Notes: generated by a model not told the origin, from the letters alone. A stretch of DNA of 64,000 nucleotides from Mesorhizobium sp. B2-4-3 (GCF_006442815.1 NZ_VFVL01000004.1:186001-250000), one strand, 5' to 3'; counted from the stretch's first letter, positions 1-8,516 are shown. Numbers and translations: made by a program.

Positions 1-398
1 AGTCCCGTCGCGGCGGATTTTCCGCCCGCGAAATTCAGCCAGATCGACCGGCCGTGCCCCAGCAGCACGGCAAGTCCGGCCAGGCAAACGAGCCAGGGTG
101 CCAAGGTCTGCAGTACAAGCGCCGTCGGTGGCGTGGCGGACGATATCGCGTAGCACCAGGGATAAAACCAGCGGACAAAGACGACCGCCGCCACGCCTTT
201 CAGCACATCGACAAGCAGAACCGCCAATGCCGGCCACTTGCCCAAGGTTCTGAGCACATTGGTTGCGCCGGTGGATCTGGAGCCGTGCTCGCGTATGTCG
301 ATGCCCTTGAGCAGTCTGCCGGCCAGGTAGCCGGTGGGCGTGGAGCCGAGCAGATAGGCGACCGCCAATCCGACCGCACTCGCTATCCAGAAAACCAT
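1..398 (-). CDS. plsY: Glycerol-3-phosphate acyltransferase PlsY, 3' part cut off by the window edge
   Basis: Reading the minus strand from the ATG at 398 gives about 132 residues of an integral membrane protein before the window ends. It contains the three PlsY signatures in order: a GSTPTGYLAGR-type loop near residue 18, EHGSRSTGATNVLR near residue 38, and GHGRSIWLNFAGGKSAATG at the cut end, separated by hydrophobic helices. PlsY transfers the acyl group from acyl-phosphate to glycerol-3-phosphate at the inner membrane, the first step of phospholipid synthesis. The family is about 200 residues long, so roughly one third is missing. It is incomplete only because of the window boundary. Confidence 0.9.
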   Translation of the reverse strand, partial: MVFWIASAVGLAVAYLLGSTPTGYLAGRLLKGIDIREHGSRSTGATNVLRTLGKWPALAVLLVDVLKGVAAVVFVRWFYPWCYAISSATPPTALVLQTLAPWLVCLAGLAVLLGHGRSIWLNFAGGKSAATG

Positions 399-430
399 CG
401 ATCGATTCCAGACGTTGCGGAAAACTGCAA

Positions 431-832
431 TCAGTCTGCCTTCTTTTTCTGCCCCGGCTCGATCGGCAGGCCGGCGGCTTTCCAGGCGGTGTAGCCGCCG
501 AGGATGTGCTTGACTGGCGTCAGGCCCATGTCCTGCGCCGTCTTGGTGGCCAAGGCCGAGCGCCAGCCGCCGGCGCAGAAGAAGACGAAGGTCTTTCCGC
601 TGGCGAAGAACGGCTTGTGATAGGGGCTTTCGGGATCGATCCAGAATTCCAGCATGCCGCGCGTCACGTGCTTGGCGCCGGGGATCTTGCCGTCGCGCTC
701 GACCTCGCGCGGATCGCGCAGATCGACGAAGATGGTATCGTCGTCCTCCAGCAGCCCCGCTGCCTCTTCCGGCGAAACCACTTCGATCTCGGCATTCGCC
801 TCGTCGAGCAGCTGGCGATAACCTTTCTTCAC
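431..832 (-). CDS. Single-domain rhodanese-like sulfurtransferase
   Basis: A 133-residue protein made of one rhodanese domain. Visible are the FVDLRDPREVERDGKIPGA segment (about residues 35-53) and the active-site loop FFCAGGWRSA, whose Cys would carry the persulfide. Single-domain rhodaneses move sulfane sulfur or act as thiol carriers; the substrate cannot be told here. Translation most likely starts at the GTG at 832, preceded by GGGAGGA at a good distance. It lies about 30 bp upstream of plsY on the same strand. The C-terminus is lysine-rich and no signal peptide is seen, so it is cytoplasmic. Confidence 0.88.
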   Translation of the reverse strand: MKKGYRQLLDEANAEIEVVSPEEAAGLLEDDDTIFVDLRDPREVERDGKIPGAKHVTRGMLEFWIDPESPYHKPFFASGKTFVFFCAGGWRSALATKTAQDMGLTPVKHILGGYTAWKAAGLPIEPGQKKKAD

Positions 833-910
833 GGTAAATCCTCCCGGCCACGCTTGCCGCGGCCGCCGAAATTTCGATCACAAAGCCTTGCGTTTGTCAC
901 GGGGGCAGGC

Positions 911-954
911 GTTAGATCGTGATGGCGTTCGTTGAATCGCCATCACGATCTAAC
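911..954. repeat. 17-bp perfect inverted repeat, part of a palindromic intergenic repeat
   Basis: Arms at 911-927 (GTTAGATCGTGATGGCG) and 938-954 are exact reverse complements around a 10-base loop. It is followed 9 bases later by the palindrome at 964-1006. The pair matches my memory of a composite repeat found many times between genes in Mesorhizobium. It lies between the convergent ends of surrounding transcripts and could act as a transcript-end structure, but it has no T tract. Confidence 0.75.
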
Positions 955-963
955 TCTTTGTTG

Positions 964-1006
964 GAGCATGATCTTTCTCCGGTTCCCACTTTTCGGGATC
1001 ATGCTC
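964..1006. repeat. Palindromic repeat, GATCATGC family
   Basis: GAGCATGATC at 964-973 and its exact complement GATCATGCTC at 997-1006 flank a CCGGTTCCCACTTTTCGG core. The same element, more or less diverged, occurs at 26317, 33425 and 37400. It overlaps the 3' end of the TetR gene and supplies its stop codon at 999-1001. Confidence 0.8.
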
Positions 1007-1610
1007 TGGCACCGGCCATCGTCGTCCACGCTGCCATGGCGCCGGCGACGGTCGCCATCAGGGCGGCATGGGTCGCGCCGTCGCGCGCCTGGATGGACAT
1101 GCCATGCTGTACGGTGGCGAAGAAGGTGGCAGCGGCCTGGCAATCGAAGTCGGCCGGCAACTCGCCTTCAGCCACGGCCCGCTTCAGACGCGTTTCGAGC
1201 GCCGTCTGGTTTTCGGCGCGGCGGCGGCGCAGATCCTGGCAGATGAGCCCTTGCGTCGAATCTTGATGCAAGGCTCCGAGCGCGATAAGACAACCTTGCG
1301 GCCGGTCGGTCTGCGAATAGGCCTTGGCCGTCTCGGTCAAAAATCCCTCGATGGCCAGCCGCGCGGTCGGGGCTTCTTCGAGCGTCGACCAGATATCGGT
1401 GCCCTCGCTGCGTGTGTAGAGGTCGGTTGCTTCGAGGAAGAGCGCCTCTTTGCTGCCGAAGGCGACGTAGAGGCTTGGCGAGTTGATGCCCATGGCCGCG
1501 GTCAGGTCGCTGAGCGATGCGCCCTCATAGCCCTTGGCCCAGAAAACTTCCATCGCCCGATGCAAGGCTGCGGCTCGATCAAAGCTGCGTGGGCGGCCTC
1601 TGTCCGACAT
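999..1610 (-). CDS. TetR/AcrR-family transcriptional regulator
   Basis: 203 residues from the ATG at 1610; a longer frame exists upstream but lacks family similarity and would run through the operator region. The N-terminal HTH is clear: RGRPRSFDRAAALHRAMEVF, then GYEGASLSDLTAAMGI and the recognition segment SPSLYVAFGSKEALF. The C-terminal part is a typical ligand/dimerisation domain with no recognised inducer. It is divergent from the SDR gene at 1715, and the gap holds two palindromes (1628-1643 and 1681-1704), so autorepression and control of the SDR gene by a small-molecule inducer are likely. Its last codons run into a palindromic repeat. Confidence 0.9.
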   Translation of the reverse strand: MSDRGRPRSFDRAAALHRAMEVFWAKGYEGASLSDLTAAMGINSPSLYVAFGSKEALFLEATDLYTRSEGTDIWSTLEEAPTARLAIEGFLTETAKAYSQTDRPQGCLIALGALHQDSTQGLICQDLRRRRAENQTALETRLKRAVAEGELPADFDCQAAATFFATVQHGMSIQARDGATHAALMATVAGAMAAWTTMAGARA

Positions 1611-1627
1611 GACGTCCTTCTTCTTTC

Positions 1628-1643
1628 TGTGTCGATCGATACA
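1628..1643. promoter_or_regulatory. Operator palindrome, regulator-proximal
   Basis: TGTGTCGATCGATACA is symmetrical around TCGATCGA with one mismatched pair. It shares the core TGTA/GTCGATCG...TACA with the palindrome at 1681-1704, 57 bp away centre to centre. Its start lies 18 bp upstream of the regulator ATG at 1610, so binding would be expected to block the regulator's own transcription. Confidence 0.75.
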
Positions 1644-1680
1644 TAATTCACTTGACGGCGCCGGGCAAGCTTGACAGGTA

Positions 1681-1704
1681 TTTATGTATCGATCGCTACA
1701 TAAA
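1681..1704. promoter_or_regulatory. Operator palindrome, SDR-proximal
   Basis: Two 12-base arms (TTTATGTATCGA and its complement) form a 24-bp palindrome with a single mismatched pair at 1689/1696. A TTGACA -35-like hexamer lies just upstream at 1671-1676, so a bound TetR dimer would cover the -10 region of the SDR promoter. The palindrome is directly followed by the AAGGAG ribosome binding site (1703-1708). Confidence 0.8.
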
Positions 1705-1714
1705 GGAGAATTCG

Positions 1715-2461
1715 ATGTCTTCCAACCAACTGCGCGGCAAGACCGCATTAGTGACCGGCGGCAGCCGCGGTATTGGCGCGGCAATCGCCAAAAGGCTGGC
1801 GCGTGAGGGCGCGAGCGTTGCTTTGACCTATGTGAATGGCGAGGCGCAGGCGCAGGCTGTCGCCGATGAGATCGCGGCGGCAGGCGAACGTGCCGTCGCC
1901 ATCAAGGCCGATAGCCGCGATGCCTTGGCGATCGAGCGCGCCGTCGACCAGGCGATGGACACGTTTGGGCGGCTCGACATCCTGGTCAACAGCGCCGGCA
2001 TATGGCGCGCCGCGCCGATCGATGCCCTTTCGCTCGCCGATTTCGACGAGAGCATGGAGGTCAATCTGCGGGCGCCTTTCGTCGCATCCAAGGCCGCTTC
2101 CCGGTACATGGTGGACGGCGGCAGGATCATCTCGATCGGCAGCAATCTGGCCGAACGCGTGACGGATACCGGGCTCAGCGCCTATTCGACCAGCAAGGCG
2201 GCGCTGATCGGGTTGACGAAGGCGCTCGCGCGCGACCTCGGCCCTCGCGGCATCACCGCCAACATCGTGCATCCAGGTTCCACCGACACCGACATGAACC
2301 CCGCCAACGGGCCGCATGCGGAGCACCAGCGCCGGAAGATGGCGACGCCGCGCTTCGGCGAGGCCGAGGAGATCGCGGGAATGGTGGCTTGGCTGGCTAG
2401 CCCCGAAGGCCGCTTCGTCACGGGAGCCTCGTTGACCATCGACGGCGGCGCCAACGCCTGA
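1715..2461 (+). CDS. Short-chain dehydrogenase/reductase (SDR family)
   Basis: 248 residues from the ATG at 1715, seven bases after AAGGAG; the longer frame starting at 1652 crosses the operator and is rejected. The classical SDR plan is complete: nucleotide-binding GGSRGIGAA near residue 16, NSAG (the usual NNAG) after the fourth strand, the catalytic Ser in ISIGSN and the YSTSK pair with Tyr and Lys. The C-terminal GASLTIDGGANA is typical of 3-oxoacyl-ACP-reductase-like members. An Arg after the first Gly-rich strand suggests NADPH use (inference). The substrate is unknown; the divergent TetR regulator suggests an inducible role with a xenobiotic or aldehyde/ketone. Confidence 0.9.
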   Translation: MSSNQLRGKTALVTGGSRGIGAAIAKRLAREGASVALTYVNGEAQAQAVADEIAAAGERAVAIKADSRDALAIERAVDQAMDTFGRLDILVNSAGIWRAAPIDALSLADFDESMEVNLRAPFVASKAASRYMVDGGRIISIGSNLAERVTDTGLSAYSTSKAALIGLTKALARDLGPRGITANIVHPGSTDTDMNPANGPHAEHQRRKMATPRFGEAEEIAGMVAWLASPEGRFVTGASLTIDGGANA

Positions 2462-2681
2462 TTGTTTTCTGCGCCTTCGCGAGGACGTGAGGCCCGGGGC
2501 AAATCGCTGCCTCGGGTCTCACAATGATGTGAAACTGTTCTGCAACACGGCCGCGAAAATTTATGGAAGCTTAACGAAATCGGTATGAATCGGTATAGTC
2601 ACGTCATACATCCGCCATGCGGAGGGCGGGACCGTCCAGCGGCGCGGAACGGGAACCGGTTACAACCGGTGCGGGTGAAGC

Positions 2682-4568
2682 ATGAAAATCCTCGGGAACA
2701 CGAAAACCGTCCTGCCGATCGCCATCGCGGCGACCCTGGCCTTCGGACAGCAGCCGGCAAGCGCGCAAGGGCTGTTCGACATGCTGTTCGGCGGCGGTAT
2801 CCGGCATAACCCGCAAGGTGAATTTCCGCCGCCGCCGAAGCCACGCAAGATACGGCCGGCAGCATCAGCGGGAGAGGGCGGTGGCAGTGTCAGAATCAGC
2901 AGCCCGACCTACAGCACCTACAGGGCCGACAAGCTCGTGCGGATCGATTTCAAGTCGCTGCTGCCGACACCGCAGCCGGCGACCGCGCAGGACGCCGCCT
3001 TTGTCCCGTCGGTGACGGGCAATAGCTTCCGCGACGCCATCGCAGGCTTGAGTGATTACGAGCTGTTTGCCGAGCCGGATATCGCCAAGGCGCTGATCGC
3101 CTATTATTCGGCCAATCCGGATTTCATCTGGGTGAGCGACAACGTCCCCAACAGCCGAGCGCAGGATGCGGTGCGCGTCCTGGGCGAGGCGGCAAGCTAC
3201 GGCCTGACGCCTGCCGATTATTCCGTCGATGTTCCGGCTGCCGCGACTTCCGCTACGCCTGAAGAGCGGACCAAGGAACTGGCCCGCTTCGAGATGGCGC
3301 TGTCGGCGCGCGTGCTGCGCTATGCGCAAGATGCCCAAAGTGGCCGCGTCGACCCCAACCGGATGACCGGTTACTACGATTTCCCGGCCAAGCCGTTCGA
3401 TCTCGAAGGCGCGCTGAAGACGCTGGCGCATACCCAGGAGGTCCGCACCTATCTCGAATCGCGCCACCCGCAGAATGCCGAGTACCAGTCGCTGCGCGTC
3501 GAATTGGAAGCACTCGAGGCGAGCGAGGAAAACGAGATCGTCGTCGATCCCAAGCTCCTGCTCAAGCCCGGCGAAAGCAGCCCGGAACTGCCGAAGTTGC
3601 TGACGCTGATTTCCCGCAATCTCGACGATGAGATGGGCGGCAACTATGGCGAGGTGCTCGCCAGGCTGGGCAAGAGCGAGTTCTACGATCCCGAGCTGGT
3701 GCCGGTGATCAAGGTCGTGCAGCAGCGCGCCGGCATGAAGGGCGACGGCGTCATCGGCCCGCGCACCGTGGCCTCACTGGCCGGCGCCTCGAAGGCCGAC
3801 AAGATCGAGAAGGTCAAGGTGGCGCTCGAGGAGCTGCGCTGGATGCCGTCGGATCTCGGCAGCCCGCGCGTCTTCATCAACCAGCCGGCCTTTACCGCCA
3901 GCTATATCGACAATGGCGAGGAGAAGCTGAAGACCCGCGCGGTCATCGGCCGGGTGACCAACCAGACCGCCTTCTTCTACAACCAGATCAAGCAGGTCGA
4001 CTTCCATCCCTATTGGGGCGTGCCGCAGTCGATTATCGTCAACGAGATGCTGCCGAGGCTGCGCGGCGACCCGGGCTATCTCGACCGCGCCGGCTATGAG
4101 GTGACGGATTCTCGCGGCAAGCGCATCCCGTCCTCGGCGGTCAATTGGGGTGCCTATGGCGCCAACATCCCCTTCAGCGTGCGGCAGCAGCCGAGCGAAG
4201 CGAATGCCTTGGGCGAATTGAAGATCCTGTTCCCCAACAAGCATGCCATCTACATGCACGACACGCCGCAGAAGTCGTTCTTCGCACGCGACATGCGCGC
4301 GCTCAGCCATGGCTGCGTGCGGTTGCAGGATCCGCGCGGCATGGCCGCCGCCGTGCTCGGCACCACCGTCGACGATATCGCCGAGAAGCTGAAGCATGGG
4401 CATTCGACCGAGAACGTCACGCGTGTCATTCCGGTCTATGTCGCCTATTTCACCGCATGGCCGGACATGTCCGGCAAGGTCGAGTATTTCGACGACGTCT
4501 ACGACCGCGATTCCAAGCTGATGCAGGCGCTCGACGCGACCGAAGCGGTGCGCACGCCGTCAAGCTGA
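2682..4568 (+). CDS. Murein L,D-transpeptidase (YkuD family, YcbB-like)
   Basis: 628 residues with a Sec signal peptide (about residues 1-28, cleavage near QPASAQ). A mid-protein peptidoglycan-binding region (VVQQRAGMKGDGVIGPRT, about residue 350) precedes the YkuD catalytic domain, where IYMHDTP and the active-site segment SHGCVRLQDPRG are intact (Cys near residue 545). Such enzymes form 3-3 cross-links in peptidoglycan or attach outer-membrane proteins to it, and rhizobia rely on them heavily at the growth pole. The size and domain order match the E. coli YcbB/LdtD group. A short ACCGGTT/AACCGGT hairpin sits at 2655-2670 in the leader. Confidence 0.9.
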   Translation: MKILGNTKTVLPIAIAATLAFGQQPASAQGLFDMLFGGGIRHNPQGEFPPPPKPRKIRPAASAGEGGGSVRISSPTYSTYRADKLVRIDFKSLLPTPQPATAQDAAFVPSVTGNSFRDAIAGLSDYELFAEPDIAKALIAYYSANPDFIWVSDNVPNSRAQDAVRVLGEAASYGLTPADYSVDVPAAATSATPEERTKELARFEMALSARVLRYAQDAQSGRVDPNRMTGYYDFPAKPFDLEGALKTLAHTQEVRTYLESRHPQNAEYQSLRVELEALEASEENEIVVDPKLLLKPGESSPELPKLLTLISRNLDDEMGGNYGEVLARLGKSEFYDPELVPVIKVVQQRAGMKGDGVIGPRTVASLAGASKADKIEKVKVALEELRWMPSDLGSPRVFINQPAFTASYIDNGEEKLKTRAVIGRVTNQTAFFYNQIKQVDFHPYWGVPQSIIVNEMLPRLRGDPGYLDRAGYEVTDSRGKRIPSSAVNWGAYGANIPFSVRQQPSEANALGELKILFPNKHAIYMHDTPQKSFFARDMRALSHGCVRLQDPRGMAAAVLGTTVDDIAEKLKHGHSTENVTRVIPVYVAYFTAWPDMSGKVEYFDDVYDRDSKLMQALDATEAVRTPSS

Positions 4569-4585
4569 GCGCTGTCTGCTTTCAA

Positions 4586-4655
4586 GCAATTCCGGACGGA
4601 AGGCCACGGCGAAGCTGCCGAACCTGACCGCTTCACACGTTTCCTGGAAGTGCTT
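4586..4655. repeat. Degenerate GCAATTCCGGACGG-type palindromic repeat
   Basis: GCAATTCCGGACGGA at 4586-4600 and ACCGCTTCACACGTTTCCTGGAA...GCTT to 4655 match the two halves of the element at 45930-45977, split here by about 25 extra bases. The last codons of the membrane protein gene (ending at 4633) lie inside it. Confidence 0.55.
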
Positions 4656-5118
4656 TGATGAGCGGCCGGCGGAAGCCGGCTTCGCGCCCGGCGATAAGCC
4701 AGTAGACCAGCCCGGCCACGAGGCCGGCGGCGGCAATAATGCCCATGTCGGCCCAGCGTTCCGGATCATCGGCGGCGTCCGGCCAGATCAGCATGAAACC
4801 GGCAGCCGCGGCAGCAGCGCCGAACAGGATATGCAGCCAAAAGCTTCGCAGCGAAAGGAACTCGGCGATCAGGGCGAAGAGCAGCGTCTGCATCGCCGTC
4901 AGGATGATCGTCAGAAAGTAGATGAACATGCCGAGCGGCGGCACCACCAGCGCGGCGACGGGTGTGAACGCCATAAGCTCGAAGTAACCCGGCGCGTTGG
5001 GCAGCGAGCTCAGTATCGCGTAGATCACCGCCACTGCGATCAACCCGACAAGCACCGCGACCAGATAGCCGACAAGCACCATCAGGATGCGTTTCAGGAC
5101 GTAGCCGATCATTGCCAT
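4633..5118 (-). CDS. Small integral membrane protein, function unknown
   Basis: 161 residues from the ATG at 5118. Four hydrophobic segments are visible: after GYVLKRILMVLVGYLVAV, around the VAALVVPPLGMFIYFLTII stretch, around FWLHILFGAAAAAAGFMLI, and IIAAAGLVAGLVYWLI near the end. I do not recognise a family motif. The C-terminal tail (KALPGNV) is encoded by a palindromic repeat, so the original end may have been replaced. It is convergent with the L,D-transpeptidase gene. Confidence 0.7.
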   Translation of the reverse strand: MAMIGYVLKRILMVLVGYLVAVLVGLIAVAVIYAILSSLPNAPGYFELMAFTPVAALVVPPLGMFIYFLTIILTAMQTLLFALIAEFLSLRSFWLHILFGAAAAAAGFMLIWPDAADDPERWADMGIIAAAGLVAGLVYWLIAGREAGFRRPLIKALPGNV

Positions 5119-5216
5119 GCACCCCCGTGCCCGCAATCATGGCGCAGTCAGCCACCAAAGTTTTGCCGATGCAAGGGCGTCCATAGCGCTGGTTCCGCGA
5201 CGCGGCGTCAGGGTTC

Positions 5217-5945
5217 TCAGGCGCCGCCGCACAGATGCTGGGAGTCGGGCAGGGCCCATGTGCCTTTGGCGGCGAGGTCGACGGCGTAGTAGACCCTGCC
5301 GCGCAGATCGTCTTTCGGACAGTCGCGCGGGATCGCCATCAGGCACGTGACGACCGGATCGCCGACCTTGGAACTCGCCAGTCCCGGTTCGCGGTCATAG
5401 GAGACCGCCGTGCCGCCATTGGTAAATCGCGCCGCGCTGCCGGCGTCCGGGCTGGCGGTTTCCAGCGGGTCGTCACCCAGCCTCGTCGTCAGCGCCGCGA
5501 TATGGGTGAAGCCGCATTTTCCGATCGAAACGGGCAGGGGCTGATCGGTCGGCTTCGGCGTCCTTGCAGCAAAGTCGAGCGCCTTCTTGCCGATGAGCGC
5601 GATATTGTAGTCCTGCACCCATTGCGGTGCGTTGCCGTAAGTCTGCAGCGCATTGTTCTGCGCGCTGACGATGCAGGCTGCGTCCGTCTTGCAGGCATTC
5701 CGATCGGCGACCAGTTTCCTGGCGATCCCGCGTTTGTCGCCGCCGAAGGCGGGTTCGAAACCGGCATAGGCCTTGGTGACCAAAGCATCGATGGCTGACA
5801 TTTGCGGGTCGGCGCAAATCGCCTTCTCGGTTGGCAACCGCGCCTTTCGGCAGTCGAAAGAGGGGCCATCCGCGAGCGCCTGGCCCGATGTCGCAAATAT
5901 CGATGCGACTACCAGCAGGGCGTTAGCGCAGATGAGAAGCCGCAT
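5217..5945 (-). CDS. Exported protein with LprI-like (DUF1311) N-terminal domain
   Basis: 242 residues with a signal peptide (MRLLICANALLVVASIFA, cleavage near ALA). Residues 28-100 show the DUF1311/LprI pattern: FDCRKA, TEKAICADPQMSAIDALVTKAY and DRNACKTDAACI, with four cysteines placed for disulfides. LprI-type domains include a lysozyme inhibitor in Mycobacterium, but many members have unknown roles. The C-terminal half carries further cysteines (GKCGFTH, VTCLMAIPRDC, HLCGGA) and is unassigned. Start is the ATG at 5945 after GGAGGA. Predicted periplasmic. Confidence 0.8.
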   Translation of the reverse strand: MRLLICANALLVVASIFATSGQALADGPSFDCRKARLPTEKAICADPQMSAIDALVTKAYAGFEPAFGGDKRGIARKLVADRNACKTDAACIVSAQNNALQTYGNAPQWVQDYNIALIGKKALDFAARTPKPTDQPLPVSIGKCGFTHIAALTTRLGDDPLETASPDAGSAARFTNGGTAVSYDREPGLASSKVGDPVVTCLMAIPRDCPKDDLRGRVYYAVDLAAKGTWALPDSQHLCGGA

Positions 5946-6035
5946 GTCTGTCCTCCGGTCCGGCCTGTTTCGACGATCAAGTCTATGCCGAACGCAGGCA
6001 CCGCGAAATGGCGGAGGCAGGCAACCGAACGAGGC

Positions 6036-6293
6036 CTATTTGGGTTCGCCGGTCACGGGATCGTAGGTGATTTGGACCTTGGCCTTGTCCGTGGTGTAGT
6101 AGGTGACGGTGTAGCCGTCGCTATCCCAATCGACCTCCTTCACATAGCGGAAGTCGGTGCGGTGCTCGACCTTGGCGACGATCTCCGAGAGCTTCTTTGC
6201 ATTTTGCGGCGGCAGTGGCTGGTCGTCTGCCGCGAAGGCTTGTCCACTGATAAGCAGGAAAGCGATGCCGGTTGCTAAAACAACAGTGCGCAT
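6036..6293 (-). CDS. Small periplasmic PepSY-like protein
   Basis: 85 residues from the ATG at 6293, preceded by GAGGG; the in-frame TTG at 6305 is less likely. A signal peptide (VVLATGIAFLLISGQAFAA) is followed by a compact domain with KLSEIVAKVE and a Y-rich strand pair ending KVQITYDPVTGEPK. This pattern resembles short PepSY/YpmB-like domains, which often inhibit peptidases or sense envelope conditions; the assignment is by pattern only. It lies 90 bp upstream of the LprI-like gene on the same strand. Confidence 0.7.
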   Translation of the reverse strand: MRTVVLATGIAFLLISGQAFAADDQPLPPQNAKKLSEIVAKVEHRTDFRYVKEVDWDSDGYTVTYYTTDKAKVQITYDPVTGEPK

Positions 6294-6710
6294 GAGAGCC
6301 CTCAAATCTCGTCGGCGTAAGTGCCGTCAGAAACTCGCACAAGGCGGGTTGGTTCCGCAGCGCCACAATAACGGATTTTTGCAGCGCATGCCTCGATACG
6401 ACCTATCCTTGCCGGCAGGAGCAAGGCCAGCGTTATCTGGCAGAGAAAAAGGAAATAATTTCAAATGGTAAAGTTACGATTCGGATGTGCCTCCTGACGT
6501 AAGGAACGACTAACTATGCGCTGGACCCAGAGTTCGTCATATTAGCTGTTCGTGGTAGAGCTTTCGGCAAGACCCTGATAGAATTCCGGTCATAACAGGG
6601 TGGCAACAGTGCGCCGGGCCTGCCGAGGATTTCCGTCGGCAGACGGCGACGCGTTTCTTTAGAGCGCAGGTCACCTGTCTGGACTGAAAGCAGGGACTGG
6701 GGGCTCGATC
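6294..6710. other. Non-coding gap
   Basis: About 417 bases between two divergent genes. No ORF with protein-like composition, no tRNA and no perfect Crp-type palindrome is seen. It presumably holds the promoters for both flanking genes; no confident -35/-10 pair could be picked. Confidence 0.5.
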
Positions 6711-8492
6711 ATGGCTGAACGGAACTATACCCGTCAGCTTGCGACAATCATTTCGATCGACGCCGTAGGGTTCTCGAGGCTTATGGGCATCGACGACGAG
6801 TCGGCTGTCGCCGCCTTCGAGGAAAGGCGCGACATCATTGCCGGCAGTTGCGGCGCATTTGGCGGGCGCACGTTCGGCGATGCCGGCGACAGCATCATGG
6901 CCGAATTCGGCAACCCGATCGAAGCCTTGCGGGCGGCCTTCGATTTCCAGGCCAGGATCGTGGCGCTGAACGCTGCAGTCGCCGAGAACATGCGCATGCC
7001 GTTTCGCGCCGGGATCAATACCGGCGACGTCATCGTCCGGGAAGGCCGTCTCTATGGCGACGACGTGAATATCGCAGCCAGGCTTCAGGAATTCGCGCCG
7101 CATGACGGCGTCGCCATCTCGGCGACGACATGGCATCACGTGAAGGACAAGACGGCGGCGGTCTTCACCGATCTCGGCGAATTCAGCCTGAAGAACATCG
7201 CCCTGCCGGTGCATGTGCTGATCGCCGGTCGTGGCGGCAACGGACCTGCTCCGGCGGTTTCCTTCGCTTCCATCCCCGCCGCGCCGGGCCATTATAGGCC
7301 GGCCCCGAAGGGCCCCCCGGCAATCGCCGTGCTGCCGTTCCAGGGCAACGGAGGCGAACCCGATGCCGGCTATATGGCCGACGGTATCGCCGAGGACATC
7401 ATCTACGGTCTTTCCAACACGCGCTGGCTCTCTGTCATCGCCAAGGGCTCGAGCTTCCAGTTTCGCGACGACAGCCTCGGCACGAGGCTCATCGGCAACG
7501 CGCTAGGCGCGCGCTACATCGTCAGCGGCACGCTGGCGCGCTCCGACAGGCAGATTCGTCTCAACGCGTCGCTCACCGACACCTCGAACGGGCGCCTGGT
7601 GTGGTCGCAACGTTTCGACCGCGATCTCGTCGATATCTTCAACCTGCGCGACCAGATCGGCAGCGAGATCGTTTCCATCCTCGACAAGGAGGTCGATCGC
7701 GCCGAGCAGGCGCGCACGTTCCAGGTGCCGTGGGAAAGCCTCGAAACCTGGCAGCTGGTCAGGCGCGGCCGTTGGCACATGAACAGGCGCACGCGGCGCG
7801 ACACCGAAATCGCCCTCGACTTCTTCGACAAGGGTTACCGGGACGATCCGAATTCGAGCGCCGTGCTCAACGAGCTCGCATGGTGGTATTTCTGGCGGGC
7901 CTGGCTGCGTTTCGGCGACAGCGACGATCTTGAGAAAGTCGAGACGCTTGCGCGCAAGGCGCTTCTGATGGACAGCCTCGATGCTCGTCCGCATGCCTAT
8001 CTCGGCGCGGCCGACATCATGCGTGGCCTTCCGGCATTGGCGGCCGAGCATCTTGCCGAAGCGATCCACATCAATCCGAGCTTCGCCTTCGCCCGCTCGG
8101 CCATGGGCAGCGCGTACCTTTTGCTTGGCGACGCGACCGGCGCGATACCGTTCTTCCTCGACACCGAGCGGTTGAGCCCGTTCGACCTCTATCGCTTCCA
8201 CAATCTGGGGGAACTGGCCGCGGCCTATTGCTTCGTCGAGGACTGGCAGGCCGCGATCGCCACCGCCGAGCGCTCGCTCAACCTGTCGCCAGGTTACTTT
8301 TACGCGAGATTCCTGAAGATTGGCGCCCTGATGCGAAGCGGGCGGCGCGACGAGGCGGCGCATGAACTCGCGATTTTCATGACCAGGCACCCCGATTTTT
8401 CCGAGCAGAGGATACGCTGGATACCGTTCGTCGACCCGGCCAAGAACAATTTCCTGATCGGTAATTTCGATCGAGCCAAGTCTGCCGCATGA
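6711..8492 (+). CDS. Class III nucleotidyl cyclase with TolB-like and TPR domains
   Basis: 593 residues. The cyclase domain covers about residues 8-180: the first metal-binding Asp in SIDAVGFSRLM (D17), the second in GDSIMAEF (D60), and GDDVNIAARL with transition-state Asn120 and Arg124. A TolB-N-like segment begins at PPAIAVLPFQGNGGE, and the C-terminal half is TPR-like (LDARPHAYLGAADIMRG, INPSFAFARSAMGSAYLLLG). The catalytic residues look intact, so cyclic nucleotide production is likely, but the adenine-specifying Lys is not recognisable although Asp118 is, so the product (cAMP or other) is uncertain. There is no signal peptide or membrane span. A Crp-family regulator gene lies 5 kb downstream. 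Confidence 0.88.
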   Translation: MAERNYTRQLATIISIDAVGFSRLMGIDDESAVAAFEERRDIIAGSCGAFGGRTFGDAGDSIMAEFGNPIEALRAAFDFQARIVALNAAVAENMRMPFRAGINTGDVIVREGRLYGDDVNIAARLQEFAPHDGVAISATTWHHVKDKTAAVFTDLGEFSLKNIALPVHVLIAGRGGNGPAPAVSFASIPAAPGHYRPAPKGPPAIAVLPFQGNGGEPDAGYMADGIAEDIIYGLSNTRWLSVIAKGSSFQFRDDSLGTRLIGNALGARYIVSGTLARSDRQIRLNASLTDTSNGRLVWSQRFDRDLVDIFNLRDQIGSEIVSILDKEVDRAEQARTFQVPWESLETWQLVRRGRWHMNRRTRRDTEIALDFFDKGYRDDPNSSAVLNELAWWYFWRAWLRFGDSDDLEKVETLARKALLMDSLDARPHAYLGAADIMRGLPALAAEHLAEAIHINPSFAFARSAMGSAYLLLGDATGAIPFFLDTERLSPFDLYRFHNLGELAAAYCFVEDWQAAIATAERSLNLSPGYFYARFLKIGALMRSGRRDEAAHELAIFMTRHPDFSEQRIRWIPFVDPAKNNFLIGNFDRAKSAA

Positions 8493-8516
8493 TCGCCGGG
8501 GCCGACAACAAATGAC

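Noticed and set aside
2655..2670. AACCGGTT/AACCGGT hairpin in the L,D-transpeptidase leader
   Set aside because: Too short and not near a promoter or start codon to claim a regulatory role.
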